Shown: in pieces, positions 35,690-47,560 of the stretch
Position numbering within the stretch: the first letter of the stretch is position 1
Layout: the number at the start of each line of letters is the position of its first letter
DNA from: Blumeriella jaapii
Taxonomy: Eukaryota > Ascomycota > Leotiomycetes > Helotiales > Drepanopezizaceae
NCBI GenBank assembly: GCA_009599575.1
Contig: VWND01000011.1
Location: 496,001-560,000, forward strand
Length of the DNA stretch: 64,000 bases
Direction: 5' to 3'
Position numbers and translations under genes: made by a program
Notes under the pieces: generated by a model
What the model was told of the DNA's origin: nothing
Seen by the model: the letters and a program-made list of their open reading frames with translations, nothing else
Database searches by the model: none

Positions 35690-38160
35690 GATATGCGTTA
35701 TTTTGACGTTCGAAAGCTTTTTAATAGCGATTTATTAATAATTCCCGTTATATTTATTAAAAATGGCCTTTTATATAAAATAAAAGCGTTCGCCGATTTT
35801 AAAACGAACGGTTATGCGTTAATCGATTCGGCGCTGATTAAATTTTTTTTTTTTCTTTTTAAAACTTTTGATTTAATTTCTTCCGGTTTTTTTTTTTGTA
35901 AAAAAATATAATAAAGCTCGTAGCTATTTAATTATATATTTTACGCTTTTTAATTTTATTATTAATAATCGAATACAATCGTTTATTTTTTTTTTTATTA
36001 TTAATCTCGGAAATTATAATATGATTTTAAAAAAAGTTTGGCTGGCCGAACATTAAATTTTACTAGATTATAATAAACGCAAACTTTATTAGCCGAAGTT
36101 TTACCCTTTTACAGCTTTTTACGCTCGTTGTATTAAAGTCTTTTATTTGCATTTCCGAAAAATTTAATTTCGCTATTAAAACGACGCTATAAAACGTAAC
36201 AAAAACTTTAATTAATTATAACAAATTTACGACGTTATGCGAAGCGCGAAAAAATCGAATTTTATTCGCGGTGTCAATTTTAATAGCGACGCTAATAGAA
36301 TAATACAAAAAATTATACTATTTTCTCAGGCTGCCGATTTCTTTTCTGTTAATTTTTTTTTTTTTTTCTTTTTTCGTTAAAACAGCTTTTTCGTTTTACG
36401 AAAAACAATTATATTAAAAACCGAAGAAAAGTTTTCGCCGCGATAGCCTTTCAGTTTAATATAATCGATAATTCAAACAAGCCACTTTTTGAACTTTTTA
36501 AACGATTAATTCGAAAACGAATCTTTTAAATTATTGCTTACCTAATTTTTATTTACTAAATTATTACACACGCTTTTAAGCTGATTTTCAGAAAAAAAGC
36601 AGTTGAAATGTTTTTAACTTTTTTATACGAAATCGACAAAATACTAAACGATCTCACGTATAACACTTTTTTTAAAACCCAATTTCATAATCTTTTCGAA
36701 CGTTTCAAAACCAACGAAATATCGATTTCGACCTTTTCAACCAGCTTAGCAAAGCTAATTTCGAATAAACCTTTTTTCGAATTTCTTTTTCCGAAGTACA
36801 AAAACCTCGAACACGTGTTTTCTAAAGCCGCCAGCAACGAGCTAGCTTTTTACCGGCTTTACGATTTTAAAATCGAGCTTATTATAAATAAAAAAAAGCT
36901 GAAATACACTTTTTTGTATAAAATATCGATTTCAAAGCTCGAAATTATTAAAACCTATTTGCAAAATAATCTTAATAAAAGTTTTATCGAACTTTTCACC
37001 GCTTTTTCGCTATTCTAATGTTTTTCGCCAAAAAACCCGACGGTTTACTGCGTTTTTATATCGATTATCGAGCTTTTAATAACGTTATTCGTAAAAATCG
37101 CTATCTTTTTTTTTTATCGATAAAACTTTTGCTCGTTTTTCGAAAATACGAATTTTTACGAAATTCGATATTCGTTAAGCTTTTTATAAAATTCGAATAA
37201 ACCTCGCTAATAAAAAATTAACGACGTTTCGTACGCGTTACGGCGCTTATAAATACAAAATGCTATTTTTTGGTTTTATTAATAAATTCGCAATTTACTA
37301 ACGTTATATAAACGACGTTTTTTTCGATTATTTAAACGATTTTTATATTATATATCTAAATAATATTTTTATTTATTCGTCCGACCTTTTGAAACACGCT
37401 ATATACGTTCGCAAAATATTTCAAAAGCTCGCTAACGTTAAATTACAGGCCGATATTCGGAAGTTTAAATTTAACGTTATTCGGACCCGTTATTTAGATT
37501 TTATTATTTCGATTAAAAGCTTAGAAATAAACTCAGAAAAAATCTCCGTGGTCGCCTATTAAAAGCCTTCTATTATTATAAAAGGTGTACAAAGTTTTTT
37601 GGTTTTTGTAATTTCTACCGACGTTTTATTCGAAATTACGATATAATTACAAAGTTTTTGATTTATTTAATCAAAGCTAACGTTTTTTTCAATTTTATTT
37701 TTAAATGTCAGAAAAGTTTCGACCTTTTTATACTAGCTTTTATTACTGCACCAATTCTATAATATTACAAGCAAAACCTTTCTTGCATATTGGAAATTAA
37801 CGCTTCCGACGGCGTAGTAGCTTTTATGCTTTCGCAATTTTATAGCGACGACTAGCTTTCAATCGCTTATTTTAACAAAATTATAACTTTCGCAAAGCTG
37901 AATTACGTCGTACACGATAAAAAGATGCTCGTAATCGTAAGATTTCTAGGCAATTTTCGTATTAAATTAAGTTATTTAATTTATTAAATCAAAATTATTA
38001 TTAATTATAAAACTTTAAAGTATTTTATAATTTTTAAACTTTTAAACGTTCGATAAACACGCTAGGCCGAGCTTTTCGCCGATTATAACTTTTTTATTAC
38101 GTACAGATCAAATAAACATAACTTTTTAGCTAACGTATTAATACGTCGTATAAGCGAATT
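35690..38160 (+). pseudogene. E4 protease, reverse transcriptase and RNase H remnant
   Basis: Protease segment at 35693-35860 (MRYFDVRKLFNSDLLIIPVI; active-site motif mutated to ADFKTNG, whereas E6 keeps ADSGANG). The RT entry is two adjoining open pieces: 36608-37018 (KIELIINKKKLKYTFLYKIS) and 37018-37200 (MFFAKKPDGLLRFYIDYRAF). RNase H follows at about 37740-38130. Typical Ty3/gypsy order. Confidence 0.75.
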
Positions 38161-38339
38161 CGACCGCTAAAATTCTTTTAAACGTATTCAGCGCTTGCAA
38201 ACTTTTTTCCGAATAAATCAAATCGATTACCGCTTTTTGACTAAAAAACTTCGATTTTCTACGGCTTTCGAAACAGCTGTTTTTATCGTTGAAATAGCTG
38301 ATTTTTTTTCCGTATTTCGTATCGTTAACCAGCTTTTCC

Positions 38340-39910
38340 ACGCTAATCGCATAGCTAGCAGTCTGATAATTTTCCGAAAGGAAATTATACGAAACGCTAC
38401 GAAAAAAAACGACGATAATAATATTTCGTATATATTTAAACGCGACCTGCTGTTATATTACGATCGCTTAATAATACCAGACGTCGATTATTTTCGTTTG
38501 GCTTTCGTACGAAAAATGCACGATCAAATTTTTATCGCTTATTTTAACGCTCACAAAACTACGCAATTGCTTTTAAACTAATATTATTAGCGAAGTATAA
38601 CAGCTTTTGTAAAACAATACTATCGCAATTGCTACGCTTATCGAAGGAATTTTGTTTCGAAAAATAAGCGCCCCGGCTTTTTTTAGCTTTTTTCTGTTTT
38701 TGACCATTTTTGAAAATATATTATAATAGATTTTTGCAATTTTAATAAAAACAAATACGATTACGATAACGTATTCGTAATAATAAATCGCTTTTCCAAG
38801 CAGGTTATTTCGATTTTTTATTATAAAAATATCGACGCTCGAAGTTTCGCTAAATTGTATATATTTTATATATATAAGTATTTTGGCTTTTCAAAAAGTA
38901 TTATTAGCGATCGTGGCCTTTAGTATTAGTTTATTTTCTGATCTGAATTAAATAAAATATTCGGTACGTAATTAAAGCTTTCGATAGCCGCTTATTCTGA
39001 AACCGACGGTCAGACCGAAATTTACAACTAATATTTGCAAAAACGCTTTCGATTTTTCGTAAATTTTTATTAAAACGATTGGAACGAATTTTTTTTAATA
39101 ATGGATTTCGCTTAAATAATTCTTTTTTACGAAAGTTTAGATAGCCTTTTATTTTTTGAAATTGTATACGGTTATATTTCCTATATCAATTGGAATTGAA
39201 AGCTCGATATTTCTTTTTCTTTTAATTTTTTATATAAGCTAAACGCAAACGAAGCTCGTGCGTACGCTCGCCGTTATTACGACGTTTGGAACCTCGCTAA
39301 ATCGCATTTTTAATAAGCTTACGATAAAATAAAAAGAAATGCGAATAAGTTTCGCCGCGCGATCGATTTTAACGTTGGCGATTACGTATGGCTCGATATG
39401 CGTCCATTTCCGACCTTCCGGCCTTTTCGCAAATTCGATAATCTTATAAACAGCCTTTTTAAAATTGTAGCCAAAATTTTCGATAACGCTTTTAAGCTAA
39501 ACTTTTTTAATATTATAAACGTACATTTAGTTTTCCACGTTAATCGACTGCGTAAAGCAGCTAACGACGCGCTTCCAAATCAAATTAACTTAGCTTTTGA
39601 ATTTATTAATATAACTGGTAAGTTTAAATACGAAGTCGAAAAATTAATCGTTTATCGAATACAGCGGAAAACCCTTTAGTACAAAGCTTTTTAAATAAGC
39701 TTAAATAAAAATTTTACGTGGTACTTCGCGTCTGATTTTATATACGCTTTTTTAAAAATGCGCGACTTTTATTTGGCGTATAAAAAGCTCTCCGGTCCTT
39801 TTGCAAAACTTGTAAATTGGCTGAACGCGTATTCCGAAAGTTTAGATTCGTACGATTATTTGGATAGCGACGTATTAATAAATAAAAGCTCGAGAGCGCG
39901 CTTTTTTCGG
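38340..39910 (+). pseudogene. E4 integrase with chromodomain-like end
   Basis: The His-His part of the zinc domain is in VRKMHDQIFIAYFNAHKTTQ (about 38505-38565), the two Cys positions are in the next 110 bases, the catalytic core shows IIIDF near 38722 and IISDRG near 38902, and the third acid is near ETDGQTE at 39000. The C-terminal module is open at 39398-39679 (RPFPTFRPFRKFDN, INVHLVFHVNRLRK), and the end (KYEVEKLIVYRIQRKT) resembles the start of a chromodomain. Confidence 0.75.
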
Positions 39911-39922
39911 ACGGGAGGGTAA

Positions 39923-40188
39923 TGTGACGATTTACTTTATTGCCACCTTTTTTGTCATCCCAGCAACTACGTATAGTTGCAAGCTTTCTGGTCTTCTGAT
40001 GGGTCTTTTATTAACTGTGGAAATTATTCATATATATAAAGCTTTTTTTTCTTAGCAATTTTTGCTCTTTGCAATTATTGATTTTAAATAAATATCTTTG
40101 TTACAGAACCAAAGGCTCGTTTTATACCATGTGAACACGGCGACCAGCTGACTGATCTCCCAGCCTTCCGACTGATTAGATCGTTATA
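39923..40188 (+). repeat. 3' LTR of E4 (family A)
   Basis: Pairs with 26409-26674. Here the right (outer) half is little mutated and the left (inner) half more so, the reverse of the 5' LTR. Confidence 0.88.
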
Positions 40189-42251
40189 ATTTTTATTTTC
40201 GCGTTGGTTTTTATATCTTTTTTAATAATCGTTCTTATAATTAATATTTCGCTGATTTTAATCGTTAGTACGAAGAAATTGTTATTAAGCAGCTATTATT
40301 TTTACGATGGCTTGGCGAGATTAATCGCTTCGCGTATTTAAAAAAAGATAACTGTTATAAAAGCCATTTTGATTGTTTTTATTATTTGAATTAATATAAA
40401 AAAGTTTTTTCTGCTATTATATAAAGCTTTCGACTTTGCTTTGCAGTTTTTGGATTTTAATATCGGTAAATTTTAATACGAAAGTTTCGATATTTTTATT
40501 AAGCTTTTTAAAATTAATAGAATTTGCAAAACGGTTGAATAATAGAATAACTGATTGTTATTTAGCAACTTCGATGAATTTTAATAGCTGGGCATGTTTT
40601 TGCATTAAAGCTTTCACGTTTTTTTTATAAATAAAAATAAAGGATTTTTTTGATTTATAGCTTTAATAATACGTTCGTTTTGATTTTGCTTAAAAACGAA
40701 TTTTATAAATCTAATATATCAATCGAAGCTTTTAAAGTTTTATTTATTAATTTTAAAATGTTTATCAATTTTATTGCGAATGTTAATTAAAAAGCTAAAT
40801 AAAAACATTTTTTTTTGTTTAACTTCACTTAAAACTTTTTTGCCGACGAAAACGTTAAAAACTTCTGTATAAATACGATAATTAGCTTTAAGTTTTTTAG
40901 CGTGGCGAATTATTATAATAAACTGTATAAAAAAAGCGATAATATCGAGGATTTGTTAGCGATCGTGGTTCGGAAATTTTAATTTTAAAGTTTTAATTAG
41001 TTTACGCCAGTTTCGAGCTTTAATAGCTTTTTATTTATTTATCGATTTAATAATATTTTTAATAGTTAGATTATAATAACGAAAAATTTTATCGAATATT
41101 TCAGTTTTAAAAATTCCGAAATTCTTTTTATTTTTTTTATTTTTTTCGATAAAATCGGTAACGTTAGCGCTATTAAACAAAAATGCATCATAGAAGCCAG
41201 AAAAAGATATGCGGCCTCGCATAAAAAAACGAAAAGCGTCGTTGTTTATAGTATTAGCGAAAGTGTTAATAAAATTCAAATTAAATAAATAAATGTTTTC
41301 TAAAACTGCAGATTAAAAGTTTTTAATATAAGAAAAATCGATTTTAATAAAAGAGCTATTAAAAAGGTTTTTGTGTTTTCTAAAGGAATTAAATAAAATA
41401 AGATTGCGTCTAGATATTTAAATAATATATTAAAAAATTTGTTTTTGAATAAATTGATTGGATTAAGATAATGTTATATAATTTACGGTTTCGATATTCC
41501 GTAGCTCAGGCTAATATACGTATAATTATTTTCTTATTACTTTTAACGAAAAGCCGTAAATTGTAATTATTATAATTATAAAGCGTAAAATCAAAAGATT
41601 GAGTTTTCGCCAGGCGTTTGACTAAAAGAAATCTAATTTAAAAAGGCCGAGCGCAGCGGTCGAAGCGTACGAAGTAATATTCGATTTGTTATTTTTCGAT
41701 AAAAAAGCGATTTTCGAGTTTTGAATTTCGCACGGTTCAAAATTGCTTAACCGTAATTTCAAACGTTTTTGAAATATATTGCATTTTTGTAATTTAATAA
41801 TTATGCGGAAAATTAAAAAGCTATTAAAGATTTTTTATATAATACAGCTGCGAATAATATTATTTAAGAAATTTTTCAAGCCGTAATAGCGAAATATCGA
41901 AATCGATTTTAATTATAAATTTAAGAAATGCATCGGCGAATATATAAAAACGAAACACCGAAATTTAAATCTTTGCGTAAGTTATTAAATATAAAAGTAG
42001 ATAAGAAAACCAAATTAATACGGCCATATATCGGTAGGTAAAATAATTCAAGAAATTCCTAGAAAAAACTGAAACTGAAAAAAAAAATTTAAAGTATAAA
42101 TTGAAATGCGTACTTATGGTATTATCTAAAGGAATGCTTTGCTTTTATACTTGTTAAAAGTAGTCAGTAGCAGAGGGTCTCGGAAGGGTCTATGCCTCGA
42201 TTATAGCTAAAACTACCAAATCCCATTAATACAAGGTATCACCGTTTTACA
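40189..42251 (-). mobile_element. family D element, minus strand, part 2 with LTR
   Basis: Continues 24978-26408. On the minus strand: LTR starting at 42251 (TGTAAAACGG as reverse complement of CCGTTTTACA) and running to at least about 41770, then a leader, then Gag (about 41300-40300; the open piece 41279-41031 on the minus strand reads NNDAFRFFMRGRISFSG). The LTR's inner end could not be fixed. The outer edge (42120-42251) is little mutated. Confidence 0.75.
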
Positions 42252-43187
42252 CTACGCCGTCTAAAGCGTTAGTTTCCAATATACAAAAAAGGTTTTGCTT
42301 ATAATATTATAATACTAATGCAGTAGTAAAAGCTAATATAAAAAAATCAAAACTCTTTTAATATTCAGAAACAAAATTACAAAAAACATTAGCTTTGGTC
42401 AAATAAATTAAAAGTTTTGCAATTACACCGTAGTTTCGAATAAAACGCCAATAAAAGTTACAAAAATTAAAAAAGCTTTTTAAATCTTTTATTATAATAA
42501 AAAGCATTTAATAAGCGATTACGAAAACCTTTTTAAATATATTTCTAAGCTTTTACTAAAAATAATAAAACTTAAATAACAAATCCGAATAACGTTAAAT
42601 TAAAACTTTCGAATATCGGCCTGTAATCCAGCGTCAGCGAGCTTTTAAAACATTTTACGAACGTATATAACGTATTTGAAAAAATCGAACGAACAAATAA
42701 AAATATTATCCAGATACATAATACAAAAATCGTTTAAATAATCGAAAAACGTCATTTATAGAACGTTGATCAATTGCGGATTTATTAGTAAAACCAAAAG
42801 GTAGCATCTTACATTTATAAGCGTCGTAACGCGTACGAAACGTCGTAAGCTTTTTATTAACGAAGTCCGTTCGAATTTTGTAAAAACTTAACGAATATCG
42901 AGTTTCGTAAAAATTCGCGCTTCCGAAAAACGAACGAAAGTTTTATCGATAAAAGAAAAAAAATAGCGATTTTTACGAATAACGTTATTAAAAGCTCGAT
43001 AATCGATACAAAAACGTAATAAACCGTCGGGTTTTTTAGCGAAACGCATTAGAATAGCGAAAAAAACGGTAAAAACTTCGATAAAACTCTTGTTAAAATT
43101 ATTTTATAAATAAATCTTGATAATCTCGAACTCCGGAATCGATATTTTATATAAAAAGGTGTATTTCAGCTTTTTTTCAATTATAAT
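42252..43187 (-). mobile_element. family A fragment: RNase H to reverse transcriptase
   Basis: Parallel to E6 55350-56280 on the minus strand, about 936 bases. Cut on the left by the family D LTR and on the right by the family F LTR. No LTR of its own. Confidence 0.8.
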
Positions 43188-43352
43188 TGTTACGATCCGT
43201 GCCAATGGTATTTTGCCGGTAGTAAATGCCAATGGTGTTTTGCCGGTGGGATTGGATTAAGATTCGGGCACGGGCCCTCGGCCACTAGGCCCCGCGCTAA
43301 ATCACGTGACCTATAAGCGCAACCACTGTAGATAAAATTCGCGACCCCGAGC

Positions 43353-43371
43353 ATTTTAGCTCGGTGTTTTT
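43353..43371 (+). repeat. LTR F hairpin, second copy
   Basis: CCGAGC-loop-GCTCGG followed by nine T. Same place and shape as 9964-9981, with one stem pair replaced by another Watson-Crick pair. Confidence 0.5.
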
Positions 43372-44939
43372 TTTTAATTTATATGCGTATTTTTTGGTTT
43401 ATATTATTCCGATTACTTTTAAGCTAGCTATAATATAAAAAAAAACCAAAATACTTTCCGCTGGAAAGCTTTATATTTACGATTAAAAGTCGATTTGCTT
43501 TTGCAATTCGAATTTTTTTCAGGCCGCTCGTACCGACGTTTATTTATCGGTGCTTCGATCAGACCTTTTTTTTATTAATTTTATTTCCAGAAAAAGCTGA
43601 ATTTTTTTTTTTATTAATTCGATCTGCTTTTGCAATTCGAACGATTTTTTAATATATTTTATATTTTTTTTTATAAATCGACGCGGCATTCGAAAAAGAA
43701 CGCAATCCGTACGATTCGGCTTCGAATTAGCATTTTCACTTTTTGCTTCTGCTTTTAGCGCTTTCGAATTTCCATTCGTTTTAGGCTTTTTCGACGATTT
43801 TAACAGCGAGTTTTTATTTTACGATTTCTCTGCCGAATTATAATTATTTACAGCCGATTTATCTGCTGGACTTTTTCTTTTTATTATCGAATTCAAAATC
43901 GAATTATACGACGCTAATATTTTAATATTTTTAAACCGACGCGTATTTTTACAACGATTTAATATATTTGCTAACGCTAAAAGATTTATTACGGTTTAAC
44001 AGCTTTGTATCGCCTAAATAATCGCTTAAGCTAATGCCGCCGCTCGCTTTTTAATTTTTTCCGCTAATATCGTCCGCGACACCTTTTTTTTATTCCGAGC
44101 TTCGCGCGCTTTTACGACGGACTTTTAATTAATTTCCGAATATTACTTTTTAATTTTCGACCCAGCTATTTTCCGAATCGAATTATTTAAAATCACATAT
44201 TTTCGCTACGCTTTCAGCGATTATTAAAAAAAAATTAAATATAACGTACAAAAAATTGAATATAAAACTGTTTATTAAAAAGTATTTAAAAAACTTTATA
44301 TAAAATATAAATTAAGCCAAAGCATATTCGAAATATATTATTAAAAACGCAAAAACTATTATTTTAAAATATTTAAATTCCGAATTTTATAACCAAGCTT
44401 AATCGGTCCGAAACGTTTTTCGCATTTTTAATCAGCGCTTTTTCAATTACAATCGCGTTTAGTTTGCTAAATTGCAATAGAATAAGTTTTATATAAACAA
44501 CGGTTAAATTTATGATAACTTTCGTTTTTTATTTATCCGCTACGCAATTATTAGCACAATTAGCAAAATTATTAAAAACCGTTAGTTTAAAAATATATGC
44601 GAAAAAGTTATTTTTATTTTTAAATACGATTTCCGGATAAAAAAGTATAAAACAAATAATAATTATATTATTTTAAACGAGTTTTTAGCCGTTGCGAATA
44701 AAAAATCACGTAATATCCGAATTAAAAGAATAGCTTTTGTCCGTCGCATAAGCTATTTTTTTTCTGTTATAGCTTTTGCTAATTAAAATTTTAGGCGTAC
44801 TTCCGGTATTTTTAAAGCTTTTAAGCGTTTTACTTTTTTAGCTTTTTTTATTTGCATAGCTTTTTTTTTTAATAAAATTTTTTACGAACGTATAACTATT
44901 ATTTCTGCTATTTTCGGTTTTTTTCGCTTAGCTGCGCGT

Positions 44940-45070
44940 TTTCTTAGCGTTTATTACAATTGCGGCAAGCCCGGCCATTTCGCAAACGTTTGCTTCGATA
45001 CTAAGCTTAATCGTGAAATCGCCGAAATAGCTATCGACGAAAAGCAAAACGATTTAGTAAAAAACTTTTA
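44940..45070 (+). pseudogene. family F zinc knuckle
   Basis: Translation gives YYNCGKPGHFANVC, a CX2CX4HX4C knuckle whose first Cys has become Tyr, a change explained by one G-to-A transition (TGT to TAT). Such knuckles sit at the C-terminal end of Gag nucleocapsid. Confidence 0.7.
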
Positions 45071-46299
45071 AATCGTAGTAAAAACTTTTATTATAATAAA
45101 AAATTCGATTTGTAAAAAAATTTGAAATTTAATTAGCGCTTTTTAATATAAAAGCGATAGTTTTTGATTTTATAAAATTAATACGTGATAAATTATATAT
45201 TAAAACATTTGTATTTATCGATAGCGAAATTAATATTTTCGATGCGATTAAAACTTTTTAACGTATTAATTTTCTTAACGTTTCAGAATAAATTTTATTC
45301 GGCTGCATAAGTTTATTATATTTACCGGCTATAATAGCGAGCCGGAAAAATTTTTTTTTAATTTTTTTTAATTTTTTTTACGATTAACCGACGTCGTGTA
45401 AATTTTCTTTTTTTGATTATAAACCTGGGCTTTATCGACGTTTTTATTAATCGCAAATTTTTTATAACATTACGATTTAAAGCAAGCGTACGGCTAAAAA
45501 AAAAAAAAAAATACCTATTCGAAATACCTGTTATATTTTTAATTTAATAAACATTTGTTCGTCGATTTTAATTAGCAAAAAAAAACTTAAAATATTTAAT
45601 CGCATATATTAAAAAAATATAAACAAACGAAACAGCGTAATAGAAGTTCTATATAATTCTGCTAATATTTTTATTATAGTTAATAAAGCTTATTTAGGTT
45701 TTAAAATTGGTAAACCTTTTATATTTATGCGAAATTCCAAAAGCAGTTTGCATAAAATAAAAAAGTATTTTATTAGCAGCTTTTAAAAACCGATTAAGCC
45801 GGTTTTTTTTAATCGAGCCAATTGCTATTTTTTTTTATTTTCAATTGTAATATCAGCTGTATTTCCGCTTTTGCATTTAGCGTTTTATAAATACGTTACG
45901 AAAAGCGAATACGGGCCGCGAAAAAAAAAGATGATTATTATTCAGCGATTGCACGTTTGTTATTTTTGTTTATGATATAAACAAAAAGCGTTTTCGCCGC
46001 ACGAAAATCGCCGAATTTAAAAAAATTATATAATTCGCGGTAGTAAAAAGTATTTTCGTTTCCGACGTTTCATAAATGAAATATAACGATAACGTAATTT
46101 TTATAAAAAAGCTTTTTCCAGTTTAGTATTCGAAATTCGAAAAACTTTTTTATAAACAAAAAAGCGATAAATTCGCTTTTTTTCGCCGCCCCGGTATAAA
46201 TTACAAAATATATTTAGCTACGAAAAATACGCTTTTTATAAAATCATTTAAACGTTTTACGAATAAACAATTTACAAAAGTCAAAAGTTATATTTTCGA

Positions 46300-47560
46300 T
46301 AATTTGCATAAAAGCTTTATTAAACTTTTTAATATTTTTTTCGCCGTTCCGATTTTATTTATTAAAAAACCTCAAACGGCTTTATATGCTTGTATATCGA
46401 TTATCGCAAGCTTAACGAATTTACAAAAAAAAAATATTTTTTGCTTTTAATTACAAAATGCTAGCGCGAATTACTAAAGCCAAAATGTTTACGAAAATTA
46501 ATATTTAATAAGCATTTAATCGAATTCGGATATTCGAAAAATTTAAAAAACTGATCAATTCTCGCATTCGATAAAATATATATAGATATTTTTTTTTTTT
46601 TTTTTTCGATTTTATTAATAAGCCCGTTATATTTCAACGTTTTATTAATAATATTTTCATAAAACATTAAAATAATTTTTGCTCGGCGTATTTTAACGAT
46701 ATTTATATTTATTTATTTTGCGAATAATTGAAAATATAAAATTTACGTTAAAAAGATTTTGTCGATTTTAAAAAAGCACGGCTTAAAAATTAATATTAAA
46801 AAATACAAGTTTAATATTACGAAAACCAAATTTCTAGATTTTATTATTAATATTTAAAATATTAAAATAAACCCGGAAAAAATCGTTATTATTCAAAACT
46901 GGTAATATGCAGCGAAAATACGAAGCGTGCAAAGCTTTTTAAGTTTTTACAATTTTTATAAACGTTTTATAACCGGTTATAATCGCATTTGCCGCTTTTT
47001 TATTGCTTTTATAAATAAAAACGTTTTTTTCGTATTCGAAAAAAAGCAGAAAAACGTATAGAAAGCATTGCGCAAAATTTTGCTAAATACTTTTATTCTG
47101 TGCTATTACGACCCTTATAAGCAAACGCGCCTGGAAACCAATTTTTTTAATAAAAGAATAGCTGGCGTATTATCGCAATTGCAAAAAAAAACTTTTATTA
47201 TTCGATCGGTTTTTTTTTTATTATAATCGACGCCGAGCTTAATTATTTAATTTACGAAAAAAAGCTTTTCGTTATTTTTCGCTTTTTTAAAAATTACAAG
47301 CCGAAGCTGTTAAGCGCTTAAAAAAACGCATATATATATACCGATCACCGCGTTTTAAATTATTTTATAATAATTAAAAACTTTTCGGCCCGATAAACCC
47401 GATAAGCCGAGTTTTTCGCCGATTTTAATTTTATAATTATATACCGGTCAGAAATCATTAATATTTTCGCTGATATTTTTTTTCGCAGAAATCAAAATAT
47501 TTTTTTTCGCTAAAAACACGATAATAAACAGCTCGAAAGCAGCAAATGCTTTTAAACGAT
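46300..47560 (+). pseudogene. family F reverse transcriptase and RNase H
   Basis: IKKPQTALYACI followed, after a frame change, by YIDYRKLNEFTKK (46358-46440) marks the RT entry. Further on LETNFFNKRIAGVLSQLQKK (about 47117-47180) is the RNase H start, where family members have an acidic residue after LET. The frame change shows an indel besides point mutations. Integrase remnants lie at about 48000-48900. Confidence 0.65.

Larger units (their letters stand above)
26409..40188 (+). mobile_element. E4: full-length family A Ty3/gypsy element, split by E5
   Basis: LTRs 26409-26674 and 39923-40188, both 266 bp. Target-site duplication ATTTT on both sides. Removing E5 (27517-34885) and one copy of its ATCGT duplication leaves about 6.4 kb, equal to E6. 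The plus strand carries Gag, protease, reverse transcriptase, RNase H, integrase and a chromodomain-like C-terminus, all broken by stops. The internal part from 36600 to 37200 and 38195-38581 keeps the longest open pieces. Confidence 0.9.
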
